Below the pieces are notes generated by a model that had not been told where the DNA came from, made no database searches, and saw nothing but the letters and a program-made list of their open reading frames with translations. This document shows, piece by piece, positions 16,766 through 22,972 of a DNA stretch of 39,582 nt; the stretch's first letter is position 1; every line of letters starts with the position of its first letter. The position numbers and the translations under genes are program-made. The stretch is from the NCBI GenBank assembly GCA_023392795.1, contig JAEWNJ010000057.1:1-39582 (forward strand). Direction: 5' to 3'. This DNA comes from Candidatus Cloacimonadota bacterium (GTDB taxonomy: Bacteria; Cloacimonadota; Cloacimonadia; Cloacimonadales; Cloacimonadaceae).

Positions 16766-17584
16766 ATGCTTAGAAAGACAGCGCATGCCGGCACTTTTTA
16801 CCCGCGTTTTGCGGATCAGATCACCAGTTTGCTGCAAAAATGGATAGATGAAGCTCCGGCTGCCAATGAAACCGAGCGGTGCCTTGGCTTGCTTTTGCCA
16901 CACGCGGGCTACATTTATAGCGGTAAATGCGCCACCTGGGGCATGGCATCAATCGCGCATGAAAACGTGGATAGCTTCATCATCCTGCACCCAAGTCATC
17001 AGGGGATGCACTTCGATTTCAGCCTTTCCCCGTATCTGGAGTACGAAACTCCCCTGGGTAATCTGGCACTGGATGCTGATCTCTACAAGGCTCTTAGCCC
17101 TTGTGCCCAGCAGAATATCGCGCTGGATTATCATGCTCTCGAGCATTCCATGGAGATACAGCTTCCCCTTATTCGCTACTTTTTCCCTGATGCAAAGATC
17201 TGCCCCGTGATGATCGGCAACCAGATCCCCGCGGTGGCCTCTGATCTGGCCGCCACTCTATATGACCTTGTGTACAAATCGGCCAGGCGCATCATGATCC
17301 TGGTCTCCAGCGATCTCTCGCATTATCATCCGGCAAAGCGGGCCGAGGAGATGGATCAAAGAGTTGCCCGGCACTTTTTGGCTTTGGATGCCGGGGCACT
17401 CTGGAAGGATGACCAGCACGGTCTTCTGGAAGCCTGCGGGATTGGGGGCATCATGACCCTGCTCATGATGGCTCAGCGTTATACTTCGCCCACAGCGAGA
17501 GTTATTCATTATACTCATTCTGGTGAAAGCTCCGGAAACAACAGCCAGGTGGTGGGTTATCTGGCAGCTAAAGTGAATCTATAA
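16766..17584 (+). CDS. amrB: AmmeMemoRadiSam system protein B (Memo-like)
   Basis: 272 aa. The AGGGGG Shine-Dalgarno overlaps an earlier ATG at 16760 and is 6 nt from the ATG at 16766, so 16766 is preferred. The Memo fold, related to extradiol dioxygenases, is marked by LPHAGYIYSGKCA, HPSHQG, EHSMEIQLP, SSDLSHYHP and EACGIGGI. The metal and substrate residues known from human MEMO1 (His49, His81, Asp189, His192, Cys244) have counterparts here at His46, His78, Asp183, His186 and Cys224. In bacteria and archaea Memo, AMMECR1 and a radical SAM protein form a conserved set of unsettled function. The AMMECR1 partner is 12 bp downstream; the radical SAM gene is not in the window. Confidence 0.93.
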   Translation: MLRKTAHAGTFYPRFADQITSLLQKWIDEAPAANETERCLGLLLPHAGYIYSGKCATWGMASIAHENVDSFIILHPSHQGMHFDFSLSPYLEYETPLGNLALDADLYKALSPCAQQNIALDYHALEHSMEIQLPLIRYFFPDAKICPVMIGNQIPAVASDLAATLYDLVYKSARRIMILVSSDLSHYHPAKRAEEMDQRVARHFLALDAGALWKDDQHGLLEACGIGGIMTLLMMAQRYTSPTARVIHYTHSGESSGNNSQVVGYLAAKVNL

Positions 17585-17596
17585 GGGGCTAAAGAT

Positions 17597-18133
17597 ATGC
17601 TAAGTGATAAGATGCGCAGTGAATTACTGACCTTTGCCCGCGCCGTTATTACCAGAAAGCTACAGGGGACACCCTGCCACACTCCCTCAGATGAGGCCTA
17701 TTCCGAACACTGCGGCGTCTTTGTCTCCATCCATAAGCATGGCGAGCTGCGTGGCTGTATAGGCTACATCCGGGGTTACAAGAATATCGTCGATAGCGTA
17801 CAGGAGATGGCCTTGTCAGCAGCTTTCAGGGATCCCCGCTTTCCTCCACTAAGGGCAGATGAATTGCCTGATATTCGCCTGGAAATATCGATCCTGAGTC
17901 CGATGATCCCGGTAGAAGATATCGCAGATATCACGATCGGCCGGGATGGCCTGTACCTGGAACATCCCTATTCATCAGGATTACTACTGCCTCAGGTTGC
18001 CACAGAGTGGGGTTGGGACAGGGATACTTTTCTGGCTCAGCTATGCCGCAAGGCATCGCTGCCCAATAAATCCTGGCTGGATAAGGATGCCAGACTTTAC
18101 CGCTTCAGCGCGGAGATCTTTGCTGAAGAGTAA
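17597..18133 (+). CDS. amrA: AmmeMemoRadiSam system protein A (AMMECR1 domain)
   Basis: 178 aa, the usual size of prokaryotic AMMECR1-domain proteins. Diagnostic segments are CGVFVSIHKHGELRGCIGYI (the LRGCIG signature), AALSAAFRDPRFPPL and a closing TFLAQLCRKASLP. Cytosolic, and no catalytic role is established. GGGG at 17585-17588 lies 8 nt before the start. It is the second gene of a pair with the Memo-like gene, itself 60 bp downstream of yigZ, so umuC, yigZ, amrB and amrA may be cotranscribed. Three hairpin repeats follow the stop codon directly. Confidence 0.93.
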   Translation: MLSDKMRSELLTFARAVITRKLQGTPCHTPSDEAYSEHCGVFVSIHKHGELRGCIGYIRGYKNIVDSVQEMALSAAFRDPRFPPLRADELPDIRLEISILSPMIPVEDIADITIGRDGLYLEHPYSSGLLLPQVATEWGWDRDTFLAQLCRKASLPNKSWLDKDARLYRFSAEIFAEE

Positions 18134-18134
18134 C

Positions 18135-18207
18135 GTAGCATTCCGATGCTACCAAGAGTAATGTAGCATTCCGATGCTACAAAGGTAACGCAGCATACCG
18201 ATGCTAC
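18135..18207. repeat. Three tandem hairpin repeats (GTAGCAT-TCCG-ATGCTAC)
   Basis: Copies at 18135-18152 and 18163-18180 are identical palindromes GTAGCATTCCGATGCTAC (7-bp stem, TCCG loop). A third at 18190-18207 has two changes (GCAGCATACCG...), one of which breaks a pair. Spacing is 28 and 27 bp, so the unit includes a short linker (AAGRGTAA). They start two bases after the AMMECR1 stop and could act as 3'-end stabilisers, a bidirectional terminator without a T-run, or a protein-binding array. Confidence 0.85.
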
Positions 18208-18568
18208 AAAGAATATGGTACACGATTATGTGTATGAAGAGCGTTACATTTTGCATGAGATTGGCTCCTTCCTCTTTGACAGCATTAGTCAAGTTGTCAT
18301 CAACCTCAAATCAAGCCTTAATTGTAAAGGCTTGATAGGGGCTTGATCCGGCACTAATTCCCGCTGTCAAGGGAGCATGAGTGCTGCCGAAACGAAAACC
18401 ATCAGGAACAGGAAAGCTTGAAAATTTGTGAATCTTGTATTTTCACTTTCGATGCTCTTTGAGGAAAGCAGCGCAATGGATGATAAAGTGAAAGCGAGTG
18501 GAATACCGTGCGCATTTTTTCATTGACAAAAAAAGCCCTGTTCCGCTGATGGTTCATTACATGGTCGA
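18208..18568. other. Non-coding gap before the tRNA cluster
   Basis: No gene is seen here. It holds an inverted repeat TTGAC (18276-18280) / GTCAA, a perfect 8-bp palindrome ATCAAGCC (18310-18317) / GGCTTGAT (18329-18336) followed by another GGGCTTGAT, and the TTGACA box at 18523. The palindrome core TCAAGCC/GGCTTGA matches the one at the sensor kinase promoter (3635-3664). Confidence 0.6.
18523..18551 (+). promoter_or_regulatory. Candidate promoter of the tRNA cluster
   Basis: A perfect TTGACA at 18523-18528 lies 40 bp before the first tRNA. CTGATG sits at 17-bp spacing and is a weak -10. An A-tract directly follows the -35. Confidence 0.4.
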
Positions 18569-18643
<75 letters not shown>

Positions 18644-18652
18644 GATTTTTGA

Positions 18653-18726
<74 letters not shown>

Positions 18727-18778
18727 TCATAAGCTTGTACAGAATAAGTGTTTCAGGTGCTTGCCCGGCAAGCATAGT

Positions 18779-18866
18779 GCCGGAGTGGTGGAACAGGTAG
18801 ACACAAGGGACTTAAAATCCCTCGGGTGTTAAGCCCGTGCCGGTTCAAGTCCGGCCTCTGGTACCA
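18779..18866 (+). tRNA. tRNA-Leu (anticodon TAA)
   Basis: 88 nt with encoded CCA and a long variable arm (CGGGTGTTAAGCCCG), typical of class II tRNAs. The anticodon arm GGGACTTAAAATCCC gives TAA. The acceptor GCCGGAG pairs with CTCTGGT, with G-U wobbles at positions 1-72 and 4-69. Confidence 0.95.
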
Positions 18867-18873
18867 TATATTA

Positions 18874-18948
<75 letters not shown>

Positions 18949-18955
18949 TTTTTTT

Positions 18956-19627
18956 ATGATGATAAAAGCGATAATATTTGATCTGGATGGGACGCTGATA
19001 GATTCCATGAGCCTCTGGCGTCAGGTGGATGAGGATTTTCTCACTAAACGAGGAATAGAAGTCCCCAGGGACCTTTTTGACCATCTTCCGCAAGGCAACA
19101 GTTTCATTAAAACAGCTCAATACTTTAAGGACCGCTTTGGTCTCAGTGAAAGCGTGGAAGAGATCATGTTTATCTGGACCGATATGGTGAGCAGGCAGTA
19201 TGCCCAATCGGTGCAATTGAAACCCGGAGCGGCAAATCTCCTGCGACGTCTGAAGGATGCCGGAATAAAGATCGGATTGGGCACCAGCAATTCCTGGCAA
19301 TTGGCTGAACTATCACTCACATTCAACAAGGTTTGGGATATGTTTGACGTGGTGGTTAGCGGCGATATGCATCTGAGGGGAAAACCATATCCAGACATCT
19401 ATCTCAAATGCGCGGAGAGGCTTGCTATCGGGCCTAAACACTGCATCGTGGTGGAGGATACTCTTACCGGGGTTCAGGCTGGCAAGGCTGCCGGCATGCA
19501 TGTGATCGCCATCGACGATCCCGATAGTTACGAGCAATTGGAGCAGATCAAGGAGCTGGCGGATGTCTTTGTGGGGGATTATCTTGAATTGACCAAGGAA
19601 TTACAAAGAAGAGACATCAGAATATGA
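18956..19627 (+). CDS. HAD-superfamily phosphatase, beta-phosphoglucomutase-like
   Basis: 223 aa. HAD motifs: DLDGTLIDS (nucleophile D9, acid D11), LGTSNSW (motif II), RGKPYPDIYLK (Lys of motif III) and VVEDTLTGVQAGKAAGM (motif IV). A helical cap sits between motifs I and II (C1 type), as in beta-phosphoglucomutase and related sugar-phosphate or nucleotide phosphatases; the substrate is not predictable. The start is fixed by the nearness of motif I to the N-terminus, at 18956 or the adjacent ATG at 18959. Neither has a Shine-Dalgarno: the preceding bases are the tRNA-Gly CCA and a T-run. The 3' end overlaps the next gene by 4 bp. Confidence 0.92.
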   Translation: MMIKAIIFDLDGTLIDSMSLWRQVDEDFLTKRGIEVPRDLFDHLPQGNSFIKTAQYFKDRFGLSESVEEIMFIWTDMVSRQYAQSVQLKPGAANLLRRLKDAGIKIGLGTSNSWQLAELSLTFNKVWDMFDVVVSGDMHLRGKPYPDIYLKCAERLAIGPKHCIVVEDTLTGVQAGKAAGMHVIAIDDPDSYEQLEQIKELADVFVGDYLELTKELQRRDIRI

Positions 19628-20307
19628 ATTTATACATTACCATCGGCGCATACGGCAGCGGGAAAAGCGAATACAGCATCCATCTGGCGCGCAGCTTGAA
19701 GGCTCAGGGTCAGGATGTGGCCCTGGCGGATATGGATGTGGTAAACCCCTATTTCCGAACCCGCGATGTACGCGATACTTTTGCCGCAGAAGGGATTGAA
19801 GTGATTGCCCCGGATGGGGAGTTTTCCCATGCCGATTTGCCCATGATATCACCCCGCATCAAAGGTGCGATCGAGAACCTGGATAGGACTGTGATCCTGG
19901 ATGTGGGTGGTGATCCTGCGGGTTGCCGGACATTGGGGCGCTTTGTGGATTCCATCAAAGAGCGGGGCTATATCCTGCGTCTGGTAGTGAATACCTCTCG
20001 TCCTTTTACCACCAATGCCGAAGAGATTATCGCGATGATCGATATGCTGGAATTTGCCTCCAAGCTGCAGGTGACGGAGCTCATCTGCAATACCAATCTG
20101 ATGGAATACACCGATCAGAAACTGGTGGAAGACGGCATCCGGGAAGTTCAGAAAGCTGCAGAGGATAAAAGCCTGATTTTCAATGAATACCTGGTGCTCG
20201 ATGAATACGAGGATCGGGTTCCCGATGGCTTGCAGGGAAAAAAGCGCCGCGTAATGAGCTATACTTTGCAAAAACCATGGGAAAAGCTGATGACGAAGGG
20301 GATTTAG
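19624..20307 (+). CDS. P-loop ATP-binding protein (MinD/ParA/CobQ-like)
   Basis: 227 aa. Walker A is GAYGSGKSE (residues 8-16); a switch-like DMDVVNPYFRTRD (about 38-50) and a Walker-B-like strand VILDVGGDPAGCRTLGRF (about 88-105) follow. This is a SIMIBI-class ATPase lacking the ParA deviant-lysine motif (KGGxGK). Similar short ATPases are often found near 2-oxoacid:ferredoxin oxidoreductases in anaerobes, but no such genes are in this window. It overlaps the HAD gene by ATGA, implying coupled translation. The substrate is unknown. Confidence 0.75.
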   Translation: MNLYITIGAYGSGKSEYSIHLARSLKAQGQDVALADMDVVNPYFRTRDVRDTFAAEGIEVIAPDGEFSHADLPMISPRIKGAIENLDRTVILDVGGDPAGCRTLGRFVDSIKERGYILRLVVNTSRPFTTNAEEIIAMIDMLEFASKLQVTELICNTNLMEYTDQKLVEDGIREVQKAAEDKSLIFNEYLVLDEYEDRVPDGLQGKKRRVMSYTLQKPWEKLMTKGI

Positions 20308-20339
20308 CGATCATCGGCAGTTATACCACAAAAAATCCA

Positions 20340-20368
20340 TTGACACGATCCTGCCCCCTAGAAAGTGT
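20340..20368 (+). promoter_or_regulatory. Candidate promoter of infC-rpmI-rplT
   Basis: TTGACA at 20340-20345, in the gap after the ATPase gene. No clear -10 at 16-18 bp; GATACA further downstream (20369-20374) is too distant. If real, the transcript carries a leader of over 150 nt before infC. Confidence 0.35.
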
Positions 20369-20459
20369 GATACAAAATGAAGCCGCTTGCTTCTGCCTTA
20401 CTGCTTGAATGTGCGTGTAAGGCCAAAGGTTAAGACAAAGTCATTACATATATTACTGT

Positions 20460-20512
20460 GAAGCAGGCGGAGTTTTCGGTTCTTACCGAGTTCTTCGCCT
20501 GCTTCATTTTTT
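20460..20512 (+). terminator. Terminator-like hairpin in the infC leader (putative attenuator)
   Basis: GAAGCAGGCG (20460-20469) pairs perfectly with CGCCTGCTTC (20496-20505), with an inner 4-bp helix CGGT/ACCG closing a TCTT loop. An ATTTTTT tract follows (20506-20512). The infC Shine-Dalgarno starts only 8 nt later. The geometry fits premature termination controlling the IF3-L35-L20 operon. No antiterminator pairing was proven. Confidence 0.75.
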
Positions 20513-20535
20513 CCGGTAAGAAGGAGGTTCTTATA

Positions 20536-21189
20536 ATCCGGATTAAGCGTTACAAGGCAAGGACAAAAGAAGTCGTGCCTAAAGAAAGGATCAACCATCA
20601 GATCATAGCGGACAAGGTTCGCCTGATCGGTTCTGATGGCAAACAGGTCGGTGTCGTATCGCTGCGTGAAGCTTTGCGCAGGGCGGAAGAAGCGGAATTG
20701 GATCTGGTGGAGATTTCTCCCAACATAGATCCTCCGGTGTGCCGTATTTTGGACTTTAGCAAATACTATTTTCAGAAAGAAAAGAAGGCCAAAGAAGCCA
20801 AGAAGAAACAGCACGAGGTGGAGGTCAAAGAGATTAAATTTGGCCCCAATACCGAAGAACACGACTATAACTTCAAGAAAAACAACGCTATCAAATTCTT
20901 AAAACAGCACAATAAAGTGAAGTTCACGGTTCGTTTCCGGGGACGTCAGATGGCTCATAAGGAATTGGGATACCGGGTATTGGACAAATTGAAAGAGGAT
21001 CTGGCCTACATCGCCGATGTAGATAACGAGCCCGTAGCCGATCGTAACCTGCTGTCCATTGTGGTAAGCCCCAAGAAAGACATTGACCGCATTCTGGCAA
21101 AGGAAAGTACTCCTGCTGCCGAAACAGCCCCAGTTGATGGCGCGGTCGAAGTCGCAGCCCCGATTACAGAAATCCCTGAAGAAGAATAA
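20536..21189 (+). CDS. infC: Translation initiation factor IF-3, probable AUA/AUC start
   Basis: 217 aa from the suggested start. IF3-N (KERINHQIIADKVRLIGSDGKQVGVVSLREAL) and IF3-C (VKEIKFGPNTEEHDYNFKKNNAIKFLKQHNKVKFTVRFRGR) are complete. It binds the 30S subunit and checks start-codon pairing. The strong Shine-Dalgarno AAGGAGG (20521-20527) is followed by ATA (20533, 5-nt gap) and ATC (20536, 8-nt gap) in frame, with no ATG, GTG or TTG nearby. The only canonical start upstream (GTG at 20458) would place the terminator-like hairpin inside the coding region. E. coli infC uses AUU for autoregulation, so a rare start here is expected. The C-terminus carries an acidic ~40-residue tail ending EEE, longer than usual. 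First gene of infC-rpmI-rplT. Confidence 0.93.
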   Translation: MRIKRYKARTKEVVPKERINHQIIADKVRLIGSDGKQVGVVSLREALRRAEEAELDLVEISPNIDPPVCRILDFSKYYFQKEKKAKEAKKKQHEVEVKEIKFGPNTEEHDYNFKKNNAIKFLKQHNKVKFTVRFRGRQMAHKELGYRVLDKLKEDLAYIADVDNEPVADRNLLSIVVSPKKDIDRILAKESTPAAETAPVDGAVEVAAPITEIPEEE

Positions 21190-21256
21190 ATCTGCATCCG
21201 GCTCGCTGAATCCAAGCACCGGAGATATAAACTGAATAAAGCTAAGGAGATATAAA

Positions 21257-21451
21257 ATGCCGAAGATCAAAACCAATCGATCTGCCGCCAAGCGCTTCAA
21301 GCTCACCGGCACAGGAAAGATCGTGCGTCACCACGCTAAAAGTGCCCATATCAAGACCAAGAAATCACCGAAATTGAAACGTAACCTTCGTACCAGCGCC
21401 ATCGTGCGTAAAGCCGATGAAAACAGAATCTACCGCATGCTGGGAATGTAA
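21257..21451 (+). CDS. rpmI: 50S ribosomal protein L35
   Basis: 64 aa, basic, standard length. Opens MPKIKTNRSAAKRFKLTGTGKI and contains the RHHAKSAHI core and closing IYRMLGM typical of L35. AAGGAG lies 7 nt upstream. Middle gene of the conserved infC-rpmI-rplT operon. Confidence 0.97.
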   Translation: MPKIKTNRSAAKRFKLTGTGKIVRHHAKSAHIKTKKSPKLKRNLRTSAIVRKADENRIYRMLGM

Positions 21452-21463
21452 AGGAGAATAAAG

Positions 21464-21814
21464 ATGCCAAGAACTACAAATAATGTTGCCGCACACCGCA
21501 GAAGAAAGAGATATATGTTGGCTGCCAGAGGTTACTTTGGCCGCAGAAGCAAGACTTATCGCGTTGCCAGACAAACCGTCGAACGCGCCATGGCTTTCTC
21601 CTTTGCCCACCGCAAGCTCAAAAAGCGTCAGTTCCGCAGCCTGTGGATCACCCGCATCAATGCAGCCTGCAGATTGAACGACATGAGCTACAGCAAGTTT
21701 ATCAACGGTTTACACAAATCAAACATCGAAATTAACCGTAAGACTTTGGCTCATCTGGCCTGGCATGATGCTCCGGCCTTTGCCCGTTTGGTTGAGATCG
21801 CCAAAAATCACTGA
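21464..21814 (+). CDS. rplT: 50S ribosomal protein L20
   Basis: 116 aa, typical length. The basic N-terminal extension and RRKRYMLAARGYFGRRSKTYRVARQTVERAM, then RKLKKRQFRSLWITRINAACR, are L20 signatures. L20 is an early 23S assembly protein and in other bacteria represses its own operon by binding the leader. It starts 12 bp after rpmI with AAGGAG before the ATG, and ends before a strong terminator. Confidence 0.97.
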   Translation: MPRTTNNVAAHRRRKRYMLAARGYFGRRSKTYRVARQTVERAMAFSFAHRKLKKRQFRSLWITRINAACRLNDMSYSKFINGLHKSNIEINRKTLAHLAWHDAPAFARLVEIAKNH

Positions 21815-21826
21815 AGCATTCAGGAC

Positions 21827-21863
21827 GCAGAGCCTACCTTCGGGTGAGCTCTGCTTCCTTTTT
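21827..21863 (+). terminator. Intrinsic terminator after rplT
   Basis: GCAGAGC (21827-21833) / GCTCTGC (21848-21854) with an inner ACC-TTCG-GGT helix, then TTCCTTTTT. It separates the ribosomal-protein unit from pheST. Confidence 0.88.
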
Positions 21864-21946
21864 CCAGTTGTATCCCGCACGGGTAGATTCATCCGCCTGT
21901 GTGTTTGTATTTTTAGAACCACTTAAGCCATTTCAAGGATAGTACA

Positions 21947-22972
21947 TTGCAGAATCAGCTTGCAACCATGCTCGAGGAAGCAGCCCGGGAAATCGAGGCT
22001 TGCACCGGCGCAAACGATATCCTCAATACCAAAGCTAAATACCTGGGCAAAAAAAGCTTACTCAATAGCCTATACGGGAAGATGAAGGATCTGGATGCCT
22101 CCGAACGTCCCGCGTTTGGCAATCTACTAAACGAAGCCCGTCAGAGAGTTGAAACACAGCTAACCGCCAAAGCCAACGCCATCAAGGAACAAGGCTGGCA
22201 CAAAGACAATGCCGGCATCGATTTCTCAATGCCTGGCATCCCCACTCAGCGGGGAGGGTATCACCCCCTATCCATCGTCAGACGCCAGATCGACGAAGTT
22301 TTTATGAGCCTTGGTTTTGAAATCGCCGAGGGTCCGGACATTGATGATGAATTCCACAATTTCGATGCACTCAATACTCCAGCGGATCATCCCTCGCGTA
22401 ATCTGGCTGATACCTTCTACGTGGAAGGCGGGAAACTCCTGAGAACGCAAACCTCCACAGTGCAAATCCGCACGATGGAAAAGTATGCTCCGCCTATCAG
22501 GATCATCTCTCCGGGCAGATGCTATCGCAATGACAAGCCGGATCCCTCGCACTCGCCAGTGTTTCATCAGGTGGAAGCCCTGGTGGTGGACAAAGGAATC
22601 AGCATGAGTGACCTCACTGATACCCTGCAAAACTTTGCCTCCATTATGTTTGGAACCAAGGTACGCAGTCGCATTCGTCCCCATTTCTTCCCCTTCACTG
22701 AGCCATCGGCAGAGATGGATATATCCTGCGTAGTCTGTGGCGGTAGCGGCTGCAGAGTATGCAAACAGTCTGGTTGGCTGGAAATGGGTGGTGCCGGCAT
22801 GGTGGATCCCAATGTCTTTGATATTCTGGGGATAGATTCCGAGCTTTACACTGGATTTGCCTTTGGTTTGGGCATCGAACGCATCGCCATGCTGAAGTAT
22901 AACATACCCGATATGCGGATCCTGTTTGAGAACGATCTGCGCATGCTGAAACAATTCAGAGGGGAGTTATAA
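21947..22972 (+). CDS. pheS: Phenylalanyl-tRNA synthetase alpha subunit
   Basis: 341 aa, TTG start with AAGGA 7 nt upstream. An N-terminal coiled coil (~1-85) is followed by the class II catalytic domain. Motif 2 region GRCYRNDKPDPSHSPVFHQVEAL, the phenylalanine-pocket segment, and motif 3 FAFGLGIERIAMLKYNIPDMR are all present. The C-terminal region has a Cys cluster (CVVCGGSGCRVCKQSGWLEMGGAGM), seen in many bacterial PheS proteins. It forms an alpha2-beta2 enzyme with PheT, whose ATG overlaps the pheS stop by one base. Confidence 0.97.
   Translation: MQNQLATMLEEAAREIEACTGANDILNTKAKYLGKKSLLNSLYGKMKDLDASERPAFGNLLNEARQRVETQLTAKANAIKEQGWHKDNAGIDFSMPGIPTQRGGYHPLSIVRRQIDEVFMSLGFEIAEGPDIDDEFHNFDALNTPADHPSRNLADTFYVEGGKLLRTQTSTVQIRTMEKYAPPIRIISPGRCYRNDKPDPSHSPVFHQVEALVVDKGISMSDLTDTLQNFASIMFGTKVRSRIRPHFFPFTEPSAEMDISCVVCGGSGCRVCKQSGWLEMGGAGMVDPNVFDILGIDSELYTGFAFGLGIERIAMLKYNIPDMRILFENDLRMLKQFRGEL

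Noticed and set aside
18135..18207. CRISPR array
   Set aside because: Only three palindromes with ~10-bp linkers; no 30-40-bp spacers and no cas genes.
22268..22954. 228-codon minus-strand frame inside pheS
   Set aside because: Shadow of pheS, whose motifs are complete on the plus strand.
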